Assembly: GCA_002422265.1 (NCBI GenBank)
Contig: DIUB01000012.1
Coordinates: forward strand, 38,935 to 47,295
Direction: 5' to 3'
Source of the DNA: Geobacter sp. UBA6169
Lineage (GTDB): Bacteria > Desulfobacterota > Desulfuromonadia > Geobacterales > Pseudopelobacteraceae
Length of the DNA: 8,361 nt
The notes under the pieces are model-generated. The model was not told the origin of the DNA. It worked only from the letters and a program-made list of their open reading frames with translations, and made no database searches. Below are positions 1 through 6,208 of the stretch, piece after piece. The position numbers and the translations under genes were made by a program. Each line of letters starts with the position of its first letter. Within the stretch, counting starts at the first letter, position 1.

Positions 1-494
1 AGCGCGGTGCCAAGATCTACGCCGAGGTGGTCGGTTACGGCCTGACCGGTGATGCCTACCATATGACTGCACCGGCAGAAGGTGGTGAAGGTGCTGCACG
101 CTGTATGAAAATGGCATTGAACAATGCCGGGGTTAACCCGGACCAGGTTGGCTATATCAATGCCCACGGTACCTCAACACCGTTTAACGATCTGAACGAG
201 ACCCTGGCCATTAAATCGGTCTTTGGTGACCATGCCTACAAGCTGATGGTCTCCTCCACCAAGTCCATGACCGGCCACCTGTTGGGTGCTGCCGGTGGTC
301 TTGAGGCGGTGATCAGCTGCATGGTGCTGGATAAAGGGGTAGTGCCACCCACCATCAACTACGAAGAACCTGATCCGGATTGTGACCTGGATTATGTACC
401 CAATACGGCCCGTGATGCTCGTGTCGATTATGTGATGAGCAACTCACTGGGGTTTGGCGGCACCAATGCCACCCTGCTGTTCAAAAGGGTCTAA
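1..494 (+). CDS. fabF: 3-oxoacyl-[acyl-carrier-protein] synthase II (KAS II), C-terminal part
   Basis: This is the last ~163 residues of a beta-ketoacyl-ACP synthase; the reading frame is open from base 3, so the start and the catalytic Cys lie upstream of the window. The enzyme condenses malonyl-ACP with acyl-ACP in cytoplasmic type II fatty-acid elongation. Visible family marks are the first catalytic His in NAHGTSTP (codon 165-167), the Lys and second His in [12 protein letters not shown] (His codon 276-278), and the C-terminal NSLGFGGTN loop with the gatekeeper Phe. Together the two His complete the Cys-His-His triad of the family. The gene ends in TAA at 492-494, which overlaps or abuts the rpiB start, so the two are very probably one operon. 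FabF is preferred to FabB because of the GDAYHMTAP stretch and the link to rpiB and glyA seen in Geobacter-type genomes; the latter is recalled, not checked. Confidence 0.96.
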   Translation, partial: RGAKIYAEVVGYGLTGDAYHMTAPAEGGEGAARCMKMALNNAGVNPDQVGYINAHGTSTPFNDLNETLAIKSVFGDHAYKLMVSSTKSMTGHLLGAAGGLEAVISCMVLDKGVVPPTINYEEPDPDCDLDYVPNTARDARVDYVMSNSLGFGGTNATLLFKRV

Positions 495-496
495 TG

Positions 497-946
497 ATGA
501 AGATTGCCATCGGTTCTGATCATGGTGGGTATGAACTCAAGCAGGCCTTGATCCCTTTTCTGCAGGGCAGGGATATCGAAGTGGCTGATGCCGGCACCCA
601 TTCAGCCGATTCAGTGGACTATCCGGCTTTTGGTGAGGCTGTCGGGCTGCTGGTGGCCCATGGTGAGGTTGATGCCGGTATTGTGATCTGCGGTACCGGT
701 ATCGGGATATCCATTGCTGCCAACAAGGTGCCCGGTATTCGGGCTGCGCTGGTTACCACTCCCCAGATGGCTGAGCTGGCCAAGCAGCACAATAACGCCA
801 ACATCCTTGCGTTAGGGGGGCGTCTCCTGACGGTTGAAACTGCCGAGGCGTGTATTGCAGCCTGGCTGGATGCAGAGTATGAAGGTGGACGTCATCAACG
901 GCGTCTGGAACTGATCACGGCTATAGAGGATAAATTCAGTCATTAA
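497..946 (+). CDS. rpiB: Ribose-5-phosphate isomerase B (RpiB/LacAB family)
   Basis: Predicted to interconvert ribose 5-phosphate and ribulose 5-phosphate in the non-oxidative pentose phosphate pathway. The 149-residue product matches the usual family length. Signatures are the N-terminal MKIAIGSDHGG, DAGTHS, the DYP motif, and ICGTGIGISIAANK, in which Cys65 corresponds to the catalytic Cys of E. coli RpiB. The KQHNNANILALGGR region carries His98 (equivalent to E. coli His99), and YEGGRHQRR near the C-terminus contains phosphate-contacting residues. Two ATG codons are adjacent (494 and 497). I chose 497 because AGGG at 486-489 then sits 7 bases upstream and because MKIAIGSDH is the usual family beginning; starting at 494 adds one Met and overlaps the fabF stop. 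Coupling to fabF is likely. A strong terminator follows, so this is the last gene of its transcript. Confidence 0.95.
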   Translation: MKIAIGSDHGGYELKQALIPFLQGRDIEVADAGTHSADSVDYPAFGEAVGLLVAHGEVDAGIVICGTGIGISIAANKVPGIRAALVTTPQMAELAKQHNNANILALGGRLLTVETAEACIAAWLDAEYEGGRHQRRLELITAIEDKFSH

Positions 947-968
947 CATTTGTTATCACTTGGAGTTC

Positions 969-1001
969 AAGCGGGACTTGCAAAAGTCCCGTTTCGTTTT
1001 T
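969..1001 (+). terminator. Rho-independent terminator after rpiB
   Basis: A perfect 8-bp stem CGGGACTT (972-979) / AAGTCCCG (984-991) encloses a GCAA tetraloop. It can be extended outward by one G-T and two A-T pairs. The T-rich tail TTTCGTTTTT (992-1001) follows directly. It ends the fabF-rpiB transcript only 37 bases before the glyA start. Confidence 0.88.
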
Positions 1002-1038
1002 AAGTAAACTGTATACACGAAAGCAAGGAGCATGAGCG

Positions 1039-2286
1039 ATGTCAATTCTTTCTCAGTTTGACCCTGAAGTAGCAGATGCAATTAGACATGAGACCGAGCG
1101 GCAGGAGTACAACCTTGAGCTGATTGCTTCAGAAAACTTTGTCTCTGAGGCAGTGCTGGAGGCCCAGGGCAGTGTCATGACCAACAAATATGCTGAAGGG
1201 TACCCCGGCAAGCGTTACTATGGTGGCTGTCACCATGTGGATGTGGTGGAACAGCTGGCCATAGATCGTGCCAAGCAGCTTTTTGGAGCTGACCACGCCA
1301 ATGTGCAGCCTCATTCCGGTTCCCAGGCCAATATGGCAGTCTACAATGCGGTCTGCCAGCCTGGTGATACCATTCTGGGGATGAACCTCTCCCATGGTGG
1401 TCACCTGACGCACGGCAGTCCGGTTAATTTTTCCGGTCGCTTTTACCAGGTGGTGCCCTATGGTGTTTCCCCGGATACCGAGACCATCGACTATAATGAG
1501 GTGGAGCGTCTGGCTGTTGAGCACAAGCCCAAACTGATTGTGGTGGGTGCCAGTGCCTATCCGCGTATCATTGATTTTCCGGCTTTCCGGGCCATTGCCG
1601 ACAAGGTGGGGGCCAAGGTGATGGTGGATATGGCCCACATTGCCGGACTGATTGCCGCCGGTGTGCACCCCAGCCCGGTGCCCTATGCCGAGTTTGTCAC
1701 CACCACCACTCACAAGACCCTGCGTGGTCCCCGTGGTGGCATGATCCTCTGCCGTGAAGAATTTGCCAAGACGATCAACTCCCAGATCTTCCCCGGTATC
1801 CAGGGCGGTCCACTGATGCATGTGATCGCTGCCAAGGCGGTTGCATTTAAGGAGGCGCTGCAGCCCGAGTTCAAGCTTTATCAGCAGCAGATCGTCAAAA
1901 ATGCTGCCAAACTGGCTGAGTGCCTGATCGCCAAAGGGTTCAAGCTGACCTCCGGCGGCACTGACAACCATCTGATGCTGATCAACTTCTCAGGCACCGA
2001 AATTACCGGCAAGGCAGCCGAAGAGGCACTGGACAAGGCCGGTATCACGGTCAACAAGAACACCGTGCCGTTTGAGACCCGTTCACCTTTTGTTACCTCC
2101 GGCATCAGGATCGGTACCCCGGCCTGCACCTCCCACGGTTTGAAAGAAAGCGAAATGGACCAGGTGGCCGGTTTCATTGCGGATGCCGTTGCCAGTATCG
2201 GTAACGATGAGGCCTTGGCCGGTATTCAGAAACAGGTCAACGCCCTGATGAAACAGTTTCCGCTCTACGCGAACCGTTTGAAATAG
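1039..2286 (+). CDS. glyA: Serine hydroxymethyltransferase
   Basis: PLP-dependent cytoplasmic enzyme that converts serine and tetrahydrofolate to glycine and 5,10-methylene-tetrahydrofolate, the main source of one-carbon units. The 415-residue product is close to the 417 of E. coli GlyA. Visible motifs are ELIASENF near residue 30, the [15 protein letters not shown] substrate region, DMAHIAGL with Asp197 and His200 contacting PLP, and [14 protein letters not shown] with the Schiff-base lysine at residue 226. The start ATG at 1039 has AAGGAG (1025-1030) eight bases upstream. Another ATG at 1032 is out of frame and too close to that site. The gene stands between two terminator hairpins, so it is probably monocistronic, though I found no convincing -35/-10 pair in the short space before it. 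Many related genomes have nrdR immediately downstream; here a Nudix gene follows instead. Confidence 0.98.
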   Translation: MSILSQFDPEVADAIRHETERQEYNLELIASENFVSEAVLEAQGSVMTNKYAEGYPGKRYYGGCHHVDVVEQLAIDRAKQLFGADHANVQPHSGSQANMAVYNAVCQPGDTILGMNLSHGGHLTHGSPVNFSGRFYQVVPYGVSPDTETIDYNEVERLAVEHKPKLIVVGASAYPRIIDFPAFRAIADKVGAKVMVDMAHIAGLIAAGVHPSPVPYAEFVTTTTHKTLRGPRGGMILCREEFAKTINSQIFPGIQGGPLMHVIAAKAVAFKEALQPEFKLYQQQIVKNAAKLAECLIAKGFKLTSGGTDNHLMLINFSGTEITGKAAEEALDKAGITVNKNTVPFETRSPFVTSGIRIGTPACTSHGLKESEMDQVAGFIADAVASIGNDEALAGIQKQVNALMKQFPLYANRLK

Positions 2287-2305
2287 GCACTGTTTTTCTG
2301 ATTTC

Positions 2306-2345
2306 AAGGCCCGGTCGGTTAAAGCACCTGCCGGGCCTTTGTTGT
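2306..2345 (+). terminator. Probable intrinsic terminator after glyA
   Basis: A 9-bp perfect stem AAGGCCCGG (2306-2314) / CCGGGCCTT (2331-2339) has a 16-base loop and a weak T-rich tail (TTTGTTGT). The stem is GC-rich and lies 20 bases after the glyA stop. The large loop and interrupted tail make it less certain than the rpiB terminator, and partial read-through into the Nudix gene is possible. Confidence 0.7.
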
Positions 2346-2375
2346 ATCTGATTGTCGATCATGCCCTGCTGTGCT

Positions 2376-2380
2376 AGAGG
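2376..2380 (+). promoter_or_regulatory. Ribosome binding site deciding the Nudix gene start
   Basis: AGAGG lies 7 bases before the ATG at 2388. The upstream in-frame candidates, TTG at 2352 and ATG at 2361, have no Shine-Dalgarno-like sequence before them and would add residues not seen in MutT proteins, so 2388 is preferred. Confidence 0.65.
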
Positions 2381-2387
2381 TAGCTCC

Positions 2388-2789
2388 ATGTCTCAACAAA
2401 AGCCCCACATACAGGTTGCCTGTGCAATCATCCACAAGGACGGGTTGATCCTGGCTACCCAGCGACCGGCAACGGCATCGCTGCCGCTTAAGTGGGAGTT
2501 TCCGGGTGGAAAACTTGAGCCGGGTGAAACGGTTGAAGCGTGTCTGATGCGTGAGCTGAGAGAAGAATTGGATATTTCCGTCAGGATATGCCGACAATTG
2601 GAGCCGCTTATCCATGCCTATCCGGATCTGACCGTGACATTGTATCCGTTTCATTGTGATCAGCCGGAAGGGGAGCTGACCCTACATGAGCATCAGGCTG
2701 CCTGCTGGCTGCCGCCAGACCGCTTGCACACCCTTGACTGGGCTGAGGCAGACCTGCCGCTGATTGCTACTCTTGCACCGCTGTCATGA
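2388..2789 (+). CDS. MutT-type Nudix hydrolase ((deoxy)nucleoside triphosphate pyrophosphohydrolase)
   Basis: A 133-residue Nudix protein of MutT length (E. coli MutT is 129). It begins with the beta-strand IQVACAIIHKDG and the ILATQRP strand, followed by WEFPGGK. The Nudix box spans residues 41-63 (Gly41, Glu47, Arg55-Glu56, Glu59-Glu60), with the metal-binding glutamates intact. The usual Gly near the end of the box is Asp62 (REELDI). The C-terminal EHQAACWLPPDRL and LDWAEADLPLI match the substrate-binding and closing segments of 8-oxo-dGTPase and CTP pyrophosphatase relatives. The likely role is removing oxidised or unwanted (d)NTPs, but substrate cannot be assigned from sequence. The stop TGA overlaps the next gene's ATG (ATGA, 2786-2789), implying translational coupling and perhaps a shared role in genome maintenance. 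Confidence 0.88.
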   Translation: MSQQKPHIQVACAIIHKDGLILATQRPATASLPLKWEFPGGKLEPGETVEACLMRELREELDISVRICRQLEPLIHAYPDLTVTLYPFHCDQPEGELTLHEHQAACWLPPDRLHTLDWAEADLPLIATLAPLS

Positions 2790-5700
2790 ACTATATAGCT
2801 GACCTGCATATCCACTCCCCCTTTTCACGGGCAACCAGTCCGGACAGCTGTCCGGCAGGTCTGGCTGCCTGGGCACGACTGAAGGGAATTCAGGTGATCG
2901 GCACTGGTGACTGTACCCATCCGGGCTGGTTTGCGCTGTTGAAGGAGCAGCTTGAACCTGCTGAGCCCGGCCTGTACCGTCTGCGTGATGAATCAATGAT
3001 CCCAACCGTTCTGGATGGAGGGCCGCAGTCCACCGCACCGGTCCGTTTTCTGCTTTCCGCCGAGATAAGCTCCATCTACAAACGGGACGGCGCCACCAGG
3101 AAGGTACATAACCTGTTGTATTTGCCTGATTTTAATTCAGTGGAACGACTGAATGCCCGCTTGGCAGGTATCGGCAATATTGAGTCCGATGGTCGTCCGA
3201 TCCTGGGGCTTGACAGTCGCAACCTGTTGGAAATCATGCTGGAGTGCTCCCCTGAGGCCTTTCTGGTGCCGGCCCATATCTGGACCCCCTGGTTTTCGCT
3301 CTTTGGCTCCAAATCCGGCTTTGACAGTATTGAGGCCTGTTTTGGCGATCTTTCTGCTCATATCTTTGCCCTTGAAACCGGCCTTTCTTCTGATCCGGAC
3401 ATGAACCGCCTGATCTCGGCGCTGGATCGATGTGCCCTGATCTCCAATTCAGACTGCCATTCCCCTTCAAAGCTGGGGCGTGAGGCAACCATCTTCAATA
3501 CTGATCTGGATTTTTTTGCACTGCGGGAAGCCCTGAAACAGAACCGGCGGGATCGTCTTGTCGGTACCATTGAATTCTACCCGGAAGAGGGGAAGTACCA
3601 TTGTGATGGACACCGGGATTGCAAGGTCTGTCTGGAGCCCCACGAAACCAGGCGCCTGCAGGGACGCTGCCCGGTCTGCGGCAAGCCGGTCACCGTGGGG
3701 GTACATCATCGGGTGCTGGAGCTGGCTGATCGCGATACCCCCCTGTATCCTCCTGAAGCACCAGGTTTTCACTCCCTGATCCCGCTGCCTGAACTGCTGG
3801 GTGAACTGCTGCAGGTAGGCCCTGCCTCCAAACAGGTGCTGCAACAGTACAGTCGTGCCCTGGCACGGTTTGGATCCGAGTTTAATCTGTTGCTGTGGAC
3901 TGATCCTGCTGAACTGGCCGAATATGAGCCGCTCCTGGCTGAAGCTGTGGTGCGGATGCGCGAAGGCCGTGTGATTCGTACTCCCGGTTACGATGGACAG
4001 TTCGGGGTGATCCGGGTCTTTGAAGATGGGGAGGTGGATCGATTATCCGGTCAGGCCGGACTGTTTGCCGATCAACCAACAAGACGACATAAAAAAAACG
4101 TTACTACCCCCCTGATGCCGGTAGTGCAGCCTGTTCCCCGTATCGAACAGTCTCCTGCTGCGCCTGACGGACCCAACCCTGAGCAGTCTGCTGCCATACA
4201 GGCCGAGGGCCGACGGGTGCTGGTGGCTGCCGGGCCCGGTACCGGCAAGACCTTTACACTGGTCTCCCGTTTGCAGTATCTGTTGGAGCAGGGTGCGGAC
4301 CCGGATCGGATGGTGGCCATCACCTTTACGACTCGTACGGCAGAGGAAATGCGTGAGCGTTTGGCAATGCGCTGCGGAGCTGCAGCAGAACGTCTGTTTG
4401 TCGGCACCTTTCATGCCTTTTGTCTCGAACAGCTGCGGCAGGATAACCCAGGTCTGATTGTTGTCGGTCCTGAAAGTCGGCAACGGCTGTTGAAACGTCT
4501 CTTCCCTGGTCTGGGCAGCAGTGAGCGTACCCGAATTTCTCAGGCCATCACGGCCTCCTGTTCCGGGACAGCAACAACGCTTGACCGGGAGACTGAACTG
4601 TATGTGGCTGAGCTGGTCCGGTTGAATGCCCTGGATCTGGATGCGATCATCCCTGTTTGTGTGCAGCTGATGCAGGCTGATGAACCATTCAGGCAACGGA
4701 TGCAGCAGCAGGTAGAATATCTGTTTGTGGATGAATTTCAAGACCTGAACAGCTCCCAGTATGAGCTGGTGGAGCAGTTAGGGCTAACTGCCAGTATCTT
4801 TGCCATTGGTGATCCTGACCAGGCCATTTACGGCTTCAGAGGTGGCGATCTCAGATATTTTTTCAGGTTTGCCGAGGTAGACGGCACCGTGATTCTGCCA
4901 CTCAAAACCACCTATCGTATCCCGCGCAGAATTGTCCAGGCTGCCACTGCCCTGATCAGCCGTAACCTGATCTGCAGCGGATTGTCGCTCACTTCTGCTG
5001 CAGGATGTAAAGAAGGTCGGCTGGAGTTTCAGCGGGTGGTATCTCCTGCAGCAGAGGCTGAGCTGATTGTGAGCAGGATCGAAGAACTGGTGGGCGGTCT
5101 GGATAGTTTTTCCCTGCACTCCGGTCGCGCTCGTCAGGATCAACAGAAATCTGCTGAATACAGCTTTGCTGATATTGCGATTCTTTTCAGGCTTGGCCGA
5201 CAGGCCGATGAACTTGCTGAAGCGCTGGCACGGCGCGGGATTCCCTATCAACTGGTGGGGGCAACCCCTTTTTACCTGAGTGCGCCTCTGCGGCCTCTCT
5301 ACCACCTGCTCCAGGCAGCTGCAGGCTCTGATGAACTGGCCATCTGGCTATCTCTGTTTGCTGAATTAAAGGGGGTAGGGGCAGCAACTCTGGATCGCCT
5401 TGATACTGAACTGCCGCTGCGTGGTGATTTTTTGGCCCTGGCAGCACCACTGGTACATTCGCCTACCACCACCCATGCCTTGCAAGAGCTTGCTCTAATG
5501 CTGGATCGTTTTAGAAACACCGCCGCCCGAGATGGTCTTTCCGTGGCATTGGAGGCAGTCTTGGGCCAATTTGGCGTAGATCCTGTTCAGGACGACACCC
5601 GACGTCTGTTGCTGCTGGCCCAGGGGTTTGGTCGTGATCTTGCCGCATTCTGCAATCATCTCCAGAATTATGCAGCTGCAACAGTCTATGATGACAAGGC

Positions 5701-6034
5701 AGAAGCGGTCTCGTTGATGTCCTGTCACAGCGCCAAAGGACTTGAATTTTCGGTGGTTTTTATGGTTGGGCTGGAAGAAGGGGTATTTCCCTGTACCTTG
5801 ATGGGACCTCCGCATGTGGAGGAAGAGCGCCGACTGTTCTACGTCGGTCTGACGCGAGCAAAAGAGCGGGTTATCCTTACCTGTTCTGCCTATCGCAGCT
5901 GGATGGGGCAGGGCTCTCGGGAGCGTTCTTGTTTCATTGGTGAGTTGCCTGCCGACCTGCTTGATATCATAGAACCGTCGGCTGTGCGACGTGTCCGCAA
6001 GCCTGATACTTCAGTTCAAATGGAGCTTTTCTAG
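2786..6034 (+). CDS. PHP-domain/zinc-ribbon phosphoesterase fused to UvrD/Rep-type SF1 DNA helicase
   Basis: A 1082-residue fusion. Residues 1-~427 form a PHP module of the COG1379 type: DLHIHS (His8, His10), GDCTH (His45), Glu93, His108, His164 and SDCHS (Asp223, His225) supply a full-looking set of metal ligands. A zinc ribbon follows at 273-298 (Cys273, His276, Cys279, Cys282, then CPVC at 295-298). A Pro-rich, basic linker (~428-462) leads to an apparently complete SF1A helicase: NPEQ (464-467), Walker A GPGTGKT (483-489, Lys488), TFHAF (541-545), Walker B DEFQD (649-653), GDPDQAIYGFRG (675-686), TYRIP (709-713), HSAKGLEF (981-988) and EERRLFYVGLTRAKE (1013-1027). It should therefore translocate on DNA using ATP, with a metal-dependent phosphoesterase or nuclease activity in cis (inferred). 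The start overlaps the Nudix stop and has no clear ribosome site of its own. QAGLF (423-427) and C-terminal QMELF (1078-1082) resemble clamp-binding peptides. The biological role is unknown; DNA repair is the best guess. Confidence 0.93.
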   Translation: MNYIADLHIHSPFSRATSPDSCPAGLAAWARLKGIQVIGTGDCTHPGWFALLKEQLEPAEPGLYRLRDESMIPTVLDGGPQSTAPVRFLLSAEISSIYKRDGATRKVHNLLYLPDFNSVERLNARLAGIGNIESDGRPILGLDSRNLLEIMLECSPEAFLVPAHIWTPWFSLFGSKSGFDSIEACFGDLSAHIFALETGLSSDPDMNRLISALDRCALISNSDCHSPSKLGREATIFNTDLDFFALREALKQNRRDRLVGTIEFYPEEGKYHCDGHRDCKVCLEPHETRRLQGRCPVCGKPVTVGVHHRVLELADRDTPLYPPEAPGFHSLIPLPELLGELLQVGPASKQVLQQYSRALARFGSEFNLLLWTDPAELAEYEPLLAEAVVRMREGRVIRTPGYDGQFGVIRVFEDGEVDRLSGQAGLFADQPTRRHKKNVTTPLMPVVQPVPRIEQSPAAPDGPNPEQSAAIQAEGRRVLVAAGPGTGKTFTLVSRLQYLLEQGADPDRMVAITFTTRTAEEMRERLAMRCGAAAERLFVGTFHAFCLEQLRQDNPGLIVVGPESRQRLLKRLFPGLGSSERTRISQAITASCSGTATTLDRETELYVAELVRLNALDLDAIIPVCVQLMQADEPFRQRMQQQVEYLFVDEFQDLNSSQYELVEQLGLTASIFAIGDPDQAIYGFRGGDLRYFFRFAEVDGTVILPLKTTYRIPRRIVQAATALISRNLICSGLSLTSAAGCKEGRLEFQRVVSPAAEAELIVSRIEELVGGLDSFSLHSGRARQDQQKSAEYSFADIAILFRLGRQADELAEALARRGIPYQLVGATPFYLSAPLRPLYHLLQAAAGSDELAIWLSLFAELKGVGAATLDRLDTELPLRGDFLALAAPLVHSPTTTHALQELALMLDRFRNTAARDGLSVALEAVLGQFGVDPVQDDTRRLLLLAQGFGRDLAAFCNHLQNYAAATVYDDKAEAVSLMSCHSAKGLEFSVVFMVGLEEGVFPCTLMGPPHVEEERRLFYVGLTRAKERVILTCSAYRSWMGQGSRERSCFIGELPADLLDIIEPSAVRRVRKPDTSVQMELF
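4091..4099 (+). other. A8 homopolymer at the PHP/helicase junction (possible slippage site)
   Basis: Eight consecutive A (4091-4098) followed by C encode Lys-Lys-Asn (436-438) in the linker. In the reading frame the last seven bases read A AAA AAC, a heptamer of the X XXY YYZ type. Skipping one base leads to TGA at 4113-4115, and slipping back one leads to TGA at 4165-4167. Either would release the PHP module alone. Whether slippage happens cannot be told from sequence. Confidence 0.4.
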
Positions 6035-6042
6035 GAATTACC

Positions 6043-6071
6043 TTGACGAATCAGGGCTTTTAGCCTAATTT
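6043..6071 (+). promoter_or_regulatory. Probable sigma-70 promoter for tRNA-Leu (and perhaps tig)
   Basis: TTGACG (6043-6048) matches the -35 consensus at five of six bases. After a 17-base spacer comes TAATTT (6066-6071), a weak -10. Transcription would start near 6078, about 10 bases before the mature tRNA. No other good promoter is seen between the helicase stop and tig. Confidence 0.5.
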
Positions 6072-6087
6072 AACCAATTCAAAAACT

Positions 6088-6170
6088 GCGAGAGTGGCGG
6101 AATTGGCAGACGCACTGGACTTAGGATCCAGCGGGCAACCGTAGGGGTTCGACTCCCCTCTCTCGCACCA
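6088..6170 (+). tRNA. tRNA-Leu (anticodon UAG)
   Basis: The 83-nt gene folds into a full cloverleaf. The acceptor GCGAGAG (6088-6094) pairs with CTCTCGC (6160-6166), followed by discriminator A and an encoded CCA (6168-6170). The D stem is GCG/CGC, with GG in the loop. The anticodon stem CTGGA/TCCAG holds the loop CTTAGGA with anticodon TAG at 6122-6124, reading CUN codons. The variable arm is CGG-GCAA-CCG-T, a short class II arm. The T arm is AGGGG-TTCGACT-CCCCT. A long variable arm, discriminator A and anticodon UAG identify it as leucine. Confidence 0.98.
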
Positions 6171-6208
6171 TTATGAAATTTTATCCCATTTAAGCGAGGA
6201 ATGTATTG

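Noticed and set aside
947..1038. Riboswitch upstream of glyA
   Set aside because: The 92-base gap is taken up by a simple terminator hairpin. There is no room for a glycine or folate aptamer and no conserved core is seen.
1129..1971. 280-codon open frame on the - strand
   Set aside because: It lies wholly opposite glyA, whose catalytic motifs are intact, and its translation shows no domain or membrane pattern. It is a shadow of codon bias.
2352..2387. N-terminal extension of the Nudix protein from TTG 2352 or ATG 2361
   Set aside because: There is no ribosome binding site, the extra residues do not fit MutT proteins, and AGAGG is correctly placed for ATG 2388.
3558..3779. 73-codon + strand open frame inside the PHP/zinc-ribbon region
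   Set aside because: It overlaps out of frame the conserved zinc-ribbon coding sequence, with no independent support.
4043..4741. 232-codon open frame on the - strand
   Set aside because: It is antisense to the helicase Walker A and B region, with no recognisable motif or ribosome site.
6050..6071. Possible terminator after the helicase (GGCT TTT AGCC followed by TAATTT)
   Set aside because: The stem is only 4 bp with a 3-base loop and no real T-tract. The segment is better explained as part of the tRNA promoter.
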